Counted from the first letter of the stretch, positions 34,623 to 44,649 are shown. The stretch is DNA of 64,000 nucleotides from Jiangella aurantiaca (GCF_004349105.1 NZ_SMLB01000001.1:124001-188000), one strand, 5' to 3'. Program-made: numbers and translations. Notes: generated by a model not told the origin, from the sequence alone.

Positions 34623-34662
34623 CTCCCGCTCTGCGAGGCATGCATGCCTGGTGAAGCGGGAG
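34623..34662. promoter_or_regulatory. Nested inverted repeats upstream of manB
   Basis: An outer inverted repeat (CTCCCGCT at 34623-34630, AGCGGGAG at 34655-34662) encloses a perfect 14-bp palindrome, AGGCATGCATGCCT, at 34636-34649. The element ends 50 bp before the manB start codon. It could be a regulator-binding site or a structured 5' leader; the palindrome is unusually AT-rich for the region. Confidence 0.4.
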
Positions 34663-34712
34663 CTCGCCTATGCGTGGCCCCTTGGCCGGCCGCCGCAAGG
34701 TAGGGTCGCCCC

Positions 34713-36098
34713 GTGCGTGACCTCGCCCCGATCCTCAAGGCCTACGACATCCGCGGCGTGGTGCCCGACGAGCTCGACGACGAGACCGCCCGGGCCATCG
34801 GCTGGGCCGCGGCGCACGTGCTGGCGGGCGGCACCGGCGCGCTGGTGGTCGGGCACGACATGCGCCCGACGTCGCCGCGGCTGGCGGCGGCGTTCGCCGA
34901 CGGCGTCACCGCGGCCGGCGTCGACGTCGTCATGGCCGGGCTGACGAGCACCGACCAGCTGTACTACGCCAGCGGTGCGCTCGGCCTGCCCGGCGCGATG
35001 TTCACCGCCAGCCACAACCCGGCCCGCTACAACGGCATCAAGCTGTGCCGCGCCGAGGCGGCGCCGGTCGGTTACGCCACCGGGCTCGCCGAGATCGAGG
35101 CGCTCATCGGCGACGGCGTCGACTCGCCCGTCGCGGCCCGCGGCCGGGTCGAGCACCGCGACACCTTGCACGACTACGCGGCGCACCTGCACGGCCTCGT
35201 CCCGCTCGACGGCGGCCGGCCGCTCACCGTCGTCGTCGACGCCGGCAACGGCATGGCCGGGCACACGGTGCCGACGGTCCTCGACCTGCCCGGGCTGACC
35301 GTCGTCCCGTTGTACTTCGAGCTCGACGGCACGTTTCCGAACCACGAGGCGAACCCCATCGACCCCGCCAACCTCGTCGACCTGCAGGCGGCCGTCCGCA
35401 AGCACGGCGCCGACCTCGGGCTCGCCTTCGACGGCGACGCCGACCGCTGCTTCGTCGTCGACGAGCGGGGCGAGCCGGTGTCGCCGTCGGCACTGACCGC
35501 GCTGATCGCCGTCCGCGAGCTGGAGCGCTCGCCGGGCGCGCGCGTCGTGCACAACCTCATCACCTCGAAGGCGGTGCCCGAGATCATCGCCGAGCACGGC
35601 GGCACCCCCGTGCGCACCCGCGTCGGACACTCGCTGATCAAGCAGACCATGGCCGAGACCGGCGCCGTCTTCGGCGGCGAGCACTCCGGGCACTTCTACT
35701 TCCGCGACTTCTGGCGGGCCGACTCCGGCATGCTCGCCGCGCTGCACACGCTGGCCGCGCTCCGCGCCGACGACGCCGGCCGGCCGCTGTCGCACCTGCT
35801 GGCGCCGTACGAGCGGTACGTCGCGTCCGGCGAGATCAACAGCACCGTCGACGACGCCGAAGCGGTCACCGCACGGGTCGAGGAGGCGTTCGGCAAGGCG
35901 CCCGACGTCGTCACCGACCGCCTCGACGGCCTCACCGTCGAGTTCACCGGCACGCCGATGTGGTGGTTCAACCTGCGCCCATCCAACACGGAGCCGCTGC
36001 TGCGGCTCAACGTCGAGGGCGCCGACCGCGCCGTCATGGAACGGGTGCGCGACGACGTCCTGCGGGTGGTCCGCGGGACGGGGGAGGGGGCCGCATGA
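34713..36098 (+). CDS. manB: Phosphomannomutase / phosphoglucomutase
   Basis: This 461-aa alpha-D-phosphohexomutase interconverts mannose-6-P and mannose-1-P (possibly also glucose phosphates), feeding GDP-mannose synthesis. Motifs: N-terminal KAYDIRGVVPDELDDETARA; catalytic phosphoserine loop FTASHNPARYNGIKLC; metal loop FDGDADRCFVVDERGE; sugar-specificity loop GGEHSGHFYFRDFW; phosphate-binding loop RPSNTEPLLRLNVEG. All are intact and the length is typical. GTG 34713 gives the standard N-terminus. The stop overlaps the Trm112-like start (ATGA), so the genes are coupled. Confidence 0.94.
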   Translation: MRDLAPILKAYDIRGVVPDELDDETARAIGWAAAHVLAGGTGALVVGHDMRPTSPRLAAAFADGVTAAGVDVVMAGLTSTDQLYYASGALGLPGAMFTASHNPARYNGIKLCRAEAAPVGYATGLAEIEALIGDGVDSPVAARGRVEHRDTLHDYAAHLHGLVPLDGGRPLTVVVDAGNGMAGHTVPTVLDLPGLTVVPLYFELDGTFPNHEANPIDPANLVDLQAAVRKHGADLGLAFDGDADRCFVVDERGEPVSPSALTALIAVRELERSPGARVVHNLITSKAVPEIIAEHGGTPVRTRVGHSLIKQTMAETGAVFGGEHSGHFYFRDFWRADSGMLAALHTLAALRADDAGRPLSHLLAPYERYVASGEINSTVDDAEAVTARVEEAFGKAPDVVTDRLDGLTVEFTGTPMWWFNLRPSNTEPLLRLNVEGADRAVMERVRDDVLRVVRGTGEGAA

Positions 36099-36265
36099 GG
36101 CTCGATCCGACGCTGCTGCAGGTCATCGCCTGCCCGGTGTGTCACAGCGCACTGGAGCCCGACGACGCCGCCGGCGAGCTGCTGTGCACCGGCTGCCCGC
36201 GGGCCTACCCTGTGCGCGACGATATCCCCGTGCTGCTGGCCGACCAGGCCCGCACCCGCTCCTAA
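36095..36265 (+). CDS. Trm112 family protein
   Basis: This 56-aa zinc-ribbon protein overlaps the manB stop by 4 nt, with a GGGAGGGGG site upstream. The signature is MRLDPTLLQVIACPVCHSAL with C-x2-C, then LLCTGCPRAYPVRDDIPVLL with a second C-x2-C, giving four Cys for zinc. Trm112-like proteins activate or stabilise methyltransferases. In actinobacteria this gene always sits between manB and the SIS gene, but its partner is unknown. Confidence 0.92.
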   Translation: MRLDPTLLQVIACPVCHSALEPDDAAGELLCTGCPRAYPVRDDIPVLLADQARTRS

Positions 36266-36282
36266 CCAGAGAGTCACCAGCA

Positions 36283-37299
36283 GTGTTCTTCGACGGCTCG
36301 CTCGACGACCCGAATGCGTTGAGCGTCATCGATCCGGTCCTGCGCGACATCGCCGGCTGGGGCGCCCAGGTGCGCCGTGCCGACGGCGCGGCGGCCGAGG
36401 CCCTTGCCGCGCTCACGCCGGGAGACCGGCCGCGCGCGGTCGTCGCCGGCGGCCCCGACGGCCGGCTGTTCCGGGCCGTGCTCGAATCGGTCTGCCCGGT
36501 CCCGTTCGTCGCCTGGCCGCACAGCGGGCTGCCCGGCTGGGCCGGGCCGCTCGACCTCGTCGTCGTGGTCTGCCGCGACGGCCACGGCGACGACGAGATC
36601 TCCGCCGTCGCCGAGGCCCGCCGCCGCGGCTGCGCGCTGCTCGTCGCGGCGCCCGAGGGCACACCGCTGCAGCAGGCGGCGTCCGGCCGCGGGACGACGT
36701 TCCTGCCGGCCGGCAGCGCCGACCCGACCGCGCTCGCCGTCCCCGTCCTGCACGCGCTGCACATCATGGGTCTGGGCCCGCAGGTCGAGGCCGAGCCGGT
36801 CGCGGCCGCCCTCGACGACGTCGCCAAGCGGTGCGGCCCGAGCATCCCCGCCGACGCCAACCCGGCCAAGGAGCTGGCCCTCGCCATCGCCGACGACATC
36901 CCCGTCGTCTGGGGCGGGTCGGTGCTGGCCGCCCGCGCCGCCCGCCGGGTCGCGGAGGCGCTGCGCTCGGCCAGCGGCCGGCCCGTGCTGTCCGGCGAGG
37001 CCGACCAGCTCGTGCCGATCCTCGAGGGCGCACCGGAGCCCGACCTGTTCGCCGACCCCTTCGAGGACGGCGGTTCGGCGGCGCTGCGCCCGGCCCTCGT
37101 CATCCTCGACGACGGCGCCGACAGCCCAGCCGCCCTCGCCGGTCGCGCCCGCCTCGACGCCGCCGCCGAGAGCGGATCGGTGCGGGTGCAGGAGGTGCGG
37201 GCCACCGAGGGCCCGGACATCGGCCGGTTCGCGGCGCTGCTGGCCACCGGCCGGTTCGCCGCCGCCTACCTCGCGCTCGGCCTCGGCCGCCCGGCCTGA
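36283..37299 (+). CDS. SIS domain protein (sugar-phosphate isomerase-like)
   Basis: This 338-aa protein (GTG 36283) corresponds to the conserved manB-manA locus SIS protein. It has two phosphoglucose-isomerase-like halves: residues ~1-160 (PRAVVAGGPDGRLFRAVLES, DLVVVVCRDGHGDDEISAVA, RRGCALLVAAPEGTPLQQAA) and ~190-338 (NPAKELALAIADDIPVVWGG). The Ser/Gly-rich phosphate loops are only partly kept, so it may bind rather than isomerise sugar phosphates. It lies between manB/Trm112 and manA, which suggests a role in mannose-6-P supply. The stop is 3 bp from the convergent VapC stop. Confidence 0.85.
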   Translation: MFFDGSLDDPNALSVIDPVLRDIAGWGAQVRRADGAAAEALAALTPGDRPRAVVAGGPDGRLFRAVLESVCPVPFVAWPHSGLPGWAGPLDLVVVVCRDGHGDDEISAVAEARRRGCALLVAAPEGTPLQQAASGRGTTFLPAGSADPTALAVPVLHALHIMGLGPQVEAEPVAAALDDVAKRCGPSIPADANPAKELALAIADDIPVVWGGSVLAARAARRVAEALRSASGRPVLSGEADQLVPILEGAPEPDLFADPFEDGGSAALRPALVILDDGADSPAALAGRARLDAAAESGSVRVQEVRATEGPDIGRFAALLATGRFAAAYLALGLGRPA

Positions 37300-37302
37300 C
37301 GG

Positions 37303-37680
37303 TCAGCGCAGCAGGCGGATCTCGGCGCCGGCGTCCAGGCCGGACCACGCACGATCGGCGGTCAGCGCGGGCACGCCGAGGCGTCCTGCTAGGGCGAGGC
37401 AGCAGCGATCCCCGAGGGAGAGTCCGGCTGAGCGGGTCGCTGGGTACAGCTTGGCGGCTCGTATGGCGTCGTCCTCGGTCAACGGTTGGACGGTCACGCC
37501 GAGAACGATGAGCAACGGACCCTGCCGATCCGGATCTCCGCCGTGGAAGGCGATCTTCTGCATGGTCTCCGACCAGTTGACCGCACTCATATGGGCCTCG
37601 TGGAGCAGCGGTGGCACGGACTCGTGGCCGGTCTCGGCATAGAGGTACGCCAGAAGTGCCGACGTGTCGAGGACGATCAC
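37303..37680 (-). CDS. vapC: PIN-domain toxin, VapC type
   Basis: The 125-aa PIN-domain protein is a predicted ribonuclease. It has the four acidic positions of the active site: Asp5 in MIVLDTSALLAYLY, a Glu in VNWSETMQKIA, Asp in GLSLGDRCCLALAGRLG, and Asp in ALTADRAWSGLD. The length is normal. It overlaps the antitoxin gene by 4 nt and is translated after it. It interrupts the otherwise conserved SIS-manA pair, on the opposite strand. RNA target unknown. Confidence 0.9.
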   Translation of the reverse strand: MIVLDTSALLAYLYAETGHESVPPLLHEAHMSAVNWSETMQKIAFHGGDPDRQGPLLIVLGVTVQPLTEDDAIRAAKLYPATRSAGLSLGDRCCLALAGRLGVPALTADRAWSGLDAGAEIRLLR

Positions 37681-37961
37681 CGGTCGGCTGCCGGTGGGAG
37701 GTCCTCGTCCGTCTGCTCCGCCGCTGCCTGTGCGCGGCGGTCGGCGATCAGCTCGTCGACCACGCTGCCCGACGTCGTACGCGACTCCAGCGCCTCGCGT
37801 TGGAGCCGCGCCGCCAGATGAGCTCGTTCTTCGAGGATGAGCCTGCCGTCCTCGACGTAGGCCACGAGTGGAGTGCCGGGACGGAACTCGAGCTCTTGCC
37901 GGAGCTGTGCCGGGATGAGCACACGCCCCTGCTCGTTGACAGATATCGTCGCATGTGTCAT
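37677..37961 (-). CDS. vapB: AbrB/SpoVT-type antitoxin, VapB
   Basis: This 94-aa antitoxin has an N-terminal swapped-hairpin AbrB domain (MTHATISVNEQGRVLIPAQL, then RQELEFRPGTPLVAYVEDGR) that binds its own promoter. The acidic, helical C-terminus (ESRTTSGSVVDELIADRRAQ) would wrap the VapC active site. It precedes vapC in a coupled operon. Autoregulation is expected at the ~70-bp spacer toward manA (37962-38031), which contains TATCTGACA-like near-repeats around 37940-37980. Confidence 0.9.
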   Translation of the reverse strand: MTHATISVNEQGRVLIPAQLRQELEFRPGTPLVAYVEDGRLILEERAHLAARLQREALESRTTSGSVVDELIADRRAQAAAEQTDEDLPPAADR

Positions 37962-38031
37962 GTCGTCAGGATATCTGACACGGCGTGACCGGTCGCTGTG
38001 CGTCAGGCGGGGTCAATTAGGCTGTCGGCTC

Positions 38032-39198
38032 GTGGCCGTGCTTCTCGAGAACCCGGTGCGTTCCTATGCATGGGGTTCGCCCACCGTCATCCCCGAACTG
38101 CTCGGCCGTGCACCGTCGGGGCAGCCGGAGGCGGAGCTGTGGGTCGGCGCGCATCCGGGATCGCCGTCGACGGTGGCGGGCGACGGGCGCAGCCTCGCCG
38201 AGGTCATCGAGGCCGACCCGGCCGGGACGCTCGGCGACGCCGTCGTGCGCCGGTTCGGGCCGCGGCTGCCGTTCCTGCTGAAGGTGCTCGCCGTCGAGCG
38301 GCCGCTGTCGATCCAGGTGCATCCGACGATCGAGCAGGCCGTCGAGGGGTACGCCGGCGAGGACGCCGCCGGCCTCGCGCTCGACGACCCGCGCCGCTCG
38401 TACCACGACCGCAACCACAAGCCCGAGATGGCGGTCGCCGTCACCCGGTTCGAGGCGCTGGTCGGCTTCGACGACCCGGCCGCGGTCGCGGCGTCGCTGG
38501 AAGAGAGCGAGCACCCCGACCTCGTGGGCGCCGCCGCCGTCCTGCGCGACGGTGAAGGACTGGAGCGGCTGGTCCGCCGCTGGCTCACCCTCGACGCCGG
38601 CACGGCCGCGCAGATCGTCACGGCGCTGACGGCGGAGGCGTCGGCTCGGCGTGCGGACCCGCGGTTCGGGCTGGTGCACCGGCTCGCCGAGGTGTATCCG
38701 CACGACCGCGGGCTGCTGCTGGCCCTGCTGCTGCGCCACCACGTGCTGGCGCCCGGCGAGGCGGTGTTCGTCCCGGCCGGCGTCCCCCACGCCTACCTGT
38801 CCGGCGTCGCCGTCGAGCCGCAGGCCAGCTCCGACAACACGCTACGCGCCGGGCTGACGCCCAAGCACGTCGACGTCGCCGAGGTGCTGCGAATCCTGCG
38901 CCACCAGCCGGGCGGCGCCGTGCCGGTGACCCCAGTCCCGGCCGGCCCGGGCGTGGAGCTGTACCCCGTCCCCGGAATCGACGAGCTCAGCCTCAGCCGG
39001 GTGCGGCTCACCGGCGACGCCGCCGTGCCGGTGCCCGGGCCGCGGCTGGTCCTCGTCGTCGACGGGACGGCGGCCGTCGACGGCGTCAGGCTCGCGCGCG
39101 GCAGGGCCGCGTTCGTCCCCGCCGCCGAACCGGACGCGACGCTCGCCGGCGACGGCGTGGCGTTCACCCTCACCACCGCGCTCGACCAGGCACGATAG
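38032..39198 (+). CDS. manA: Mannose-6-phosphate isomerase, class I
   Basis: The ~388-aa zinc enzyme converts fructose-6-P and mannose-6-P and supplies mannose to the phosphomannomutase. Signatures: LLENPVRSYAWGSPTVIPEL; ELWVGAHPGSPS; LPFLLKVLAVERPLSIQVHP, with a zinc His; YHDRNHKPEMAVAVTRFEAL with the His/Glu ligands; and FVPAGVPHAYLSGVAVEPQA, the C-terminal cupin motif. GTG 38032 or GTG 38038 may start it. Normally adjacent to the SIS gene, it is here displaced by vapBC. Confidence 0.93.
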   Translation: MAVLLENPVRSYAWGSPTVIPELLGRAPSGQPEAELWVGAHPGSPSTVAGDGRSLAEVIEADPAGTLGDAVVRRFGPRLPFLLKVLAVERPLSIQVHPTIEQAVEGYAGEDAAGLALDDPRRSYHDRNHKPEMAVAVTRFEALVGFDDPAAVAASLEESEHPDLVGAAAVLRDGEGLERLVRRWLTLDAGTAAQIVTALTAEASARRADPRFGLVHRLAEVYPHDRGLLLALLLRHHVLAPGEAVFVPAGVPHAYLSGVAVEPQASSDNTLRAGLTPKHVDVAEVLRILRHQPGGAVPVTPVPAGPGVELYPVPGIDELSLSRVRLTGDAAVPVPGPRLVLVVDGTAAVDGVRLARGRAAFVPAAEPDATLAGDGVAFTLTTALDQAR

Positions 39199-39240
39199 TC
39201 CTCGATCATGCACGTACCGAAGCGAAGGAAACCCTGACCC

Positions 39241-40191
39241 ATGGCCACTGAAGGTGGGACCAAGGCGGTCGTTGCGGCCCTGCTGGCGAACACCGGCATC
39301 GCGATCACCAAGTTCATCGCGTTCGCGCTGACCGGGGCCTCGTCGATGCTGGCCGAGGCGGTGCACTCCGTCGCCGACGCCGGCAACCAGGTGCTGCTGC
39401 TGGTCGGCGGCCGGCGGGCGCGGCGTAAGGCGACGCCGGAGCACCCGTTCGGCTATGGCCGGGTGCGCTACGTGTTCGCGTTCATCGTGTCGATCGTGCT
39501 GTTCAGCCTCGGTGGCGTGTTCGCGCTGTACGAGGCGTACCACAAGTACGAGGAGGTGCACGCCGGCCACCCGAACGAGCTGCTGGAGAGCCAGTGGTGG
39601 TGGGTGCCGATCGCCGTGCTGGTCGCCGCGATCATCATGGAGTCGTTCTCGCTGCGCACCGCGATCATCGAGTCCAACCACGTGCGCCAGGGCCGGTCGT
39701 GGGTGCAGTTCGTCCGCCGGGCCAAGTCGCCGGAGCTGCCGGTCATCCTGCTCGAGGACATCGGCGCGCTGCTCGGCCTGGTGTTCGCGCTCATCGGCGT
39801 CGGCCTGGCGCTGCTCACCGACAACGCCTACTGGGACGTCGCCGGCACCGCGGCCATCGGCATGCTCCTGGTCGTGATCGCTGCGATCCTGGCCGTCGAG
39901 ATGTCCAGCCTGCTCATCGGCGAGGGCGCGGCCGAGGACAACGTCGAGAAGATCCTCTCCGCCGCCGCCGCCGGCGACGACATCGGCCGCGTCATCCACC
40001 TGCGCACCCTCTACACCGGTCCGGAGGAGCTGCTGGTCGCGGCCAAGCTGGCCGTCCGCACCGACCAGACCGGCGAGCAGATCGCCGCCGCCATCAACGC
40101 CGCCGAGGCACGCATCCGGACGGCGCTGCCGGAGGCGACGCACATCTTCCTCGAGCCCGACATCGACCGCGCCGCGACGCCCGCACCGTAG
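39241..40191 (+). CDS. Cation diffusion facilitator transporter
   Basis: This 316-aa CDF-family divalent-cation/proton antiporter has six TM helices. TM2 carries the metal-binding pair in SMLAEAVHSVADAGNQVLLL (H-x3-D), and TM5 the second site in ILLEDIGALLGLVFALIGV. EHPFGYGRVRYVFAFIVSI is the conserved loop. The C-terminal cytoplasmic domain (~205-316) is ferredoxin-like (EELLVAAKLAVRTDQ). Zinc, manganese or iron are the usual substrates; the ion is not determined here. The gene lies between manA and ahcY, as in Streptomyces. Confidence 0.9.
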   Translation: MATEGGTKAVVAALLANTGIAITKFIAFALTGASSMLAEAVHSVADAGNQVLLLVGGRRARRKATPEHPFGYGRVRYVFAFIVSIVLFSLGGVFALYEAYHKYEEVHAGHPNELLESQWWWVPIAVLVAAIIMESFSLRTAIIESNHVRQGRSWVQFVRRAKSPELPVILLEDIGALLGLVFALIGVGLALLTDNAYWDVAGTAAIGMLLVVIAAILAVEMSSLLIGEGAAEDNVEKILSAAAAGDDIGRVIHLRTLYTGPEELLVAAKLAVRTDQTGEQIAAAINAAEARIRTALPEATHIFLEPDIDRAATPAP

Positions 40192-40193
40192 CG

Positions 40194-40330
40194 TAAACTC
40201 GCAGGAGACCATGCCGGCGCAGGTGATGCCGCGGACCCAGACGGGTCGCGCCGGGTCGGACGACTGATCGGTGCCGCCTCGTCGTGCCCACGTCCGACCC
40301 CTGACCGCCATCCGTGAGAGGAACCGTTCC
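40194..40330 (+). promoter_or_regulatory. Structured 5' leader of ahcY
   Basis: The ~137-nt leader can form mutually exclusive stems. GACCC (40234-40238) can pair with GGGTC at 40243-40247 or with GGGTC at 40253-40257. The latter is also part of a 10-bp stem, GGGTCGGACG (40253-40262) with CGTCCGACCC (40291-40300). The ribosome site AGAGGA (40317-40322) lies 8 nt before the ATG. The conserved core of the known SAH riboswitch is not recognised, so any regulatory role is inference. Confidence 0.35.
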
Positions 40331-41779
<1,449 letters not shown>

Positions 41780-41783
41780 CGCG

Positions 41784-42659
41784 TCACGCGCGGCGGACGA
41801 GGCGGACGTTGCGGGCGTAGGCCCGGAAGCCGATCGCCTCGTACGCCGCCCGCGCCGCCGGCCGGTCGTCGTCGCCGCGGGCGCACACCCGGGCATGCTT
41901 CGCGCCCAGCCGTGCGGCGGCCCGCAGCGCGGCCTGCGACGCCGCCGCCGCCAGGCCCCGGCGACGGTGCCGAGGGTCGGTGCCGACGGGCTCCAGCACG
42001 GCGACGCCGCTGGCGACGTCGAGCCAGGCCAGGGCGGACGCCGCCGGCGTGCCGTCCGGGGCAAGGACCAGCCAGTCCAGCTCCGGCCGGTACGACGGCG
42101 TGCGCATGACGCCGCGGTAGTCGGCGCCGGACATCGTGACGGGACGGCCCGGCAGCGAGAACGCGGCCCGGTGCACGGCCGCCCGGAGCCCGGCGTCGGC
42201 CGGTCCGGACACCGGCCGCAGCGTGTACCCGTCCGGCAGCGGTGCGGCGTCCGGCAGGCCGGCCAGCGGGCGGCGCAGGTGGACGAAGAACGCGCCATCG
42301 TCCTGGCGCTGGTAGCCATGCCGGCCCAGCTCTTCGATCAGCCCGGTCTCGGCGTCGAGCACCGTCACCGAGCGGTCGCCGGACCACGCCACGATCCGCG
42401 CCGTCAGCGCGAGATGCTCCGGGTCGAGCTGCAGGTCCAGCCGGCCCCCGCGCGCCCACGCCCACGCGACCACCCGGTCGCCGTGCCGCCAGTGGGCGAG
42501 CCGGTGGGCCGGGCCCGGGCGGCCGTGCTCGCACCAGAACCACGCCAGCTCGCCCGGGTGCCAGCGACGTGACCAGCTCCACAACCGCCCCGCCAGCTCC
42601 TGCATCGCGGCCGGCTGCGCCGGGCCCGCGTCGTCGACCCGGCGGTATCCGGCGGTCAC
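41784..42659 (-). CDS. Double GNAT acetyltransferase, MshD-like
   Basis: The product is 291 aa from GTG 42659 (VTAGYRRVDDAGPAQPAAMQ), overlapping the RDD gene stop by 4 nt. The C-terminal GNAT domain (~130-291) has the acetyl-CoA loop in VLEPVGTDPRHRRRGLAAAA (motif A) and ends in ARAAYEAIGFRAYARNVRLV, as in mycothiol synthase and related two-domain GNATs. The N-terminal half is a degenerate GNAT. The substrate cannot be read from sequence. It is probably co-transcribed with the RDD protein. Confidence 0.75.
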   Translation of the reverse strand: MTAGYRRVDDAGPAQPAAMQELAGRLWSWSRRWHPGELAWFWCEHGRPGPAHRLAHWRHGDRVVAWAWARGGRLDLQLDPEHLALTARIVAWSGDRSVTVLDAETGLIEELGRHGYQRQDDGAFFVHLRRPLAGLPDAAPLPDGYTLRPVSGPADAGLRAAVHRAAFSLPGRPVTMSGADYRGVMRTPSYRPELDWLVLAPDGTPAASALAWLDVASGVAVLEPVGTDPRHRRRGLAAAASQAALRAAARLGAKHARVCARGDDDRPAARAAYEAIGFRAYARNVRLVRRA

Positions 42660-43540
42660 GACGGCGGGGCGAAGCCGCCGTCGTTGCGGTACGGGGCCGA
42701 GGGCTCGGACGGTGCCGGCGACGGCTGCGCGGACGGCTGGGTGGGCGGCGGCTGTGGCGACGGCGGCTGGACCGGCGGCGGCTGGACCGGCGGCGGCCCG
42801 CCGTAGCGGAGGGCGTCGCGCCGGCGGCGTTCGGCGAGCACGGCCGCGAGGTAGTCCCACGGCTGCAGGCCGGGCGGGGGCGGCGGGCTGACCACGGCGG
42901 CCACCTCGTTCGCGAGATCGACGGCCAGCCGGGTGCGCACCTCCGGCGCCAGCTGCGGTGCCCGGGCCAGCAGCGACCGGGCGGCCATGGCGAGCCGGTC
43001 CGGCAGCCGAGACAGCTCCAGAGACGCGGCCCAGCCGGCCAGTCGTGGGTCGAGGACGGGCGGCGGCGCGGCCGTCGACGGGATCCGCTCCCGGATGACG
43101 ACGGTGCCGGCCAGCACGTCGCCGATGCGCTTGTCGCGCGAGTTCAGCAGCGAGCAGACCATCGCGCCGACGCCGAGCGTGAGCACGAAGTCGGCGAACA
43201 CCCCGGCCAGTGCGCGGACGAGGGCGTGCCGGAACCGGATCGGGCCGCCGTCGTCGCGGACCACCCGCAACCCGGCCGCCGCCTTGCCGACCGACTTGCC
43301 GCGCGTCAGCGTCTCGACCGTCGTCGGGATGACGACCAGCAGGAACACCGTCCCGCCGATGACCAGCGCGGCCGCCAGCGCCTCGTCGACGCCCGGCGCC
43401 ACCTGGCTGAACAGCAGCAGCAACGCGAAACCCAGGACCGCGAGGATCAGCGCGTCGAGCAGCAGGGCGAGCGCGCGCGACGGCAGCTTGGCCAGCCGCA
43501 GCTCCAGTGGGACGGCCTCGCCGGTCACCAGGTCGCTCAC
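42656..43540 (-). CDS. RDD family membrane protein
   Basis: This ~294-aa membrane protein starts at GTG 43540 (VSDLVTGEAVPLELRLAKLP). The RDD domain (~10-170) has the Arg-Asp pattern in LPSRALALLLDALILAVLGF and a later DVLAGTVVIRERIP, with three to four TM helices. The C-terminal ~90 residues are cytoplasmic and Pro-rich (PPPVQPPSPQPPPTQPS). RDD proteins are poorly characterised; here it belongs to the conserved MoxR/SpoIIM/DUF58 envelope cluster. It is divergent from the SpoIIM-like gene with a ~107-bp spacer. Confidence 0.85.
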   Translation of the reverse strand: MSDLVTGEAVPLELRLAKLPSRALALLLDALILAVLGFALLLLFSQVAPGVDEALAAALVIGGTVFLLVVIPTTVETLTRGKSVGKAAAGLRVVRDDGGPIRFRHALVRALAGVFADFVLTLGVGAMVCSLLNSRDKRIGDVLAGTVVIRERIPSTAAPPPVLDPRLAGWAASLELSRLPDRLAMAARSLLARAPQLAPEVRTRLAVDLANEVAAVVSPPPPPGLQPWDYLAAVLAERRRRDALRYGGPPPVQPPPVQPPSPQPPPTQPSAQPSPAPSEPSAPYRNDGGFAPPS

Positions 43541-43647
43541 CCGGCTGGTTTCCTTTCCCTTGTGGGACTCGCCGCCGCCTGGGACCCTGCGGTCGGCCAT
43601 GTGGTTAGTCTGCCTCACGGGGCGCCGACGACGGGAAGGGAGCCCAC

Positions 43648-44649
43648 GTGGACCTCGACGCGTTCGTCGCCGCGCACCGCGCCGAGTGGGACCGCCTCGA
43701 GCAGCTGGTCCGCCGCCGCGGCAGGCTGACCGGTCCGGAGACGGACGAGCTGGTCGCGCTGTATCGGGCGGCGTCCACGCACCTGTCCACGCTGCGCTCG
43801 GCCGCGCCCGACCCCGTCCTGCTCGGGCGGCTGTCGGCGCTGGTGGCCCGGGCGCGCACGGCGATCGCCGGCGCCCACGACCCCGGCTGGCGCGACGTCG
43901 TCCGCTTCCTCACCGTCGGCTTCCCGGCGGCGGTCTACCTCAACCGGCGTTGGTGGATCGGCGCGGCCCTCGCTTTCGCCGTCGTCTCCGTCGCCGTCGC
44001 CTGGTGGGTGGCCGCCAACCCGAGCGTGCAGGCGTCCATCGGCGCGCCCGAGGAGATCCGCCAGCTGGTCGAGCACGACTTCGAGGACTACTACTCGGAG
44101 AACCCCGCCGGCTCGTTCGCCGCGCGGGTGTGGGTGAACAACGCCTGGGTGGCGGCGGCCTGCCTTGCGCTCGGCGTCTTCCTCGGCATCCCGGTCGTCT
44201 ACGTGCTCTGGACGAACGCCGTCAACGTCGCGGCGTCGGCCGGGCTGATGGCCGCGGCCGGCCGGCTGGACGTGTTCTTCGGCCTGATCACCCCGCACGG
44301 CCTGCTCGAGCTGACCGCGGTGTTCGTTGCGGCCGGCGCCGGCCTGCGGCTGGGCTGGACGGTCGTCGACCCTGGTCCGCGCAGCCGCGGCGAGGCGCTG
44401 GCCGAGACCGGCCGGGCGACGCTCGGCATGGCGCTCGGGCTGGCCGGCGTGCTGCTGGTCTCCGGCGTCATCGAGGCTTTCGTGACGCCGTCCGGCCTGC
44501 CGACGTGGGGCCGCATCGCCATCGGCGTGCTCGCGGAGGTGCTGTTCCTCGCCTACGTCTGGGTGTACGGACGGCGGGCGGTGCTGGCCGGCGAGGTCGG
44601 CGACATCGACCGCTCCGCCCGCGCCGACACCCTCCCCGTCGCCGGCTGA
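43648..44649 (+). CDS. Stage II sporulation protein M-like membrane protein
   Basis: The 333-aa protein has an N-terminal cytoplasmic helical domain (VDLDAFVAAHRAEWDRLEQL, LSTLRSAAPDPVLLGRLSAL) and about six TM helices. It contains FAARVWVNNAWVAAACLALG and FFGLITPHGLLELTAVFVAA; NN and HGxxE are SpoIIM family motifs. In this group of actinobacteria the protein is not necessarily a sporulation factor; it accompanies MoxR, DUF58 and RDD genes. It converges on the DUF58 gene, with 12 bp between the stops. Confidence 0.85.
   Translation: MDLDAFVAAHRAEWDRLEQLVRRRGRLTGPETDELVALYRAASTHLSTLRSAAPDPVLLGRLSALVARARTAIAGAHDPGWRDVVRFLTVGFPAAVYLNRRWWIGAALAFAVVSVAVAWWVAANPSVQASIGAPEEIRQLVEHDFEDYYSENPAGSFAARVWVNNAWVAAACLALGVFLGIPVVYVLWTNAVNVAASAGLMAAAGRLDVFFGLITPHGLLELTAVFVAAGAGLRLGWTVVDPGPRSRGEALAETGRATLGMALGLAGVLLVSGVIEAFVTPSGLPTWGRIAIGVLAEVLFLAYVWVYGRRAVLAGEVGDIDRSARADTLPVAG

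Noticed and set aside
40194-40330. A canonical SAH riboswitch upstream of ahcY
   Set aside because: The conserved core of that class could not be recognised; only generic alternative stems are visible.
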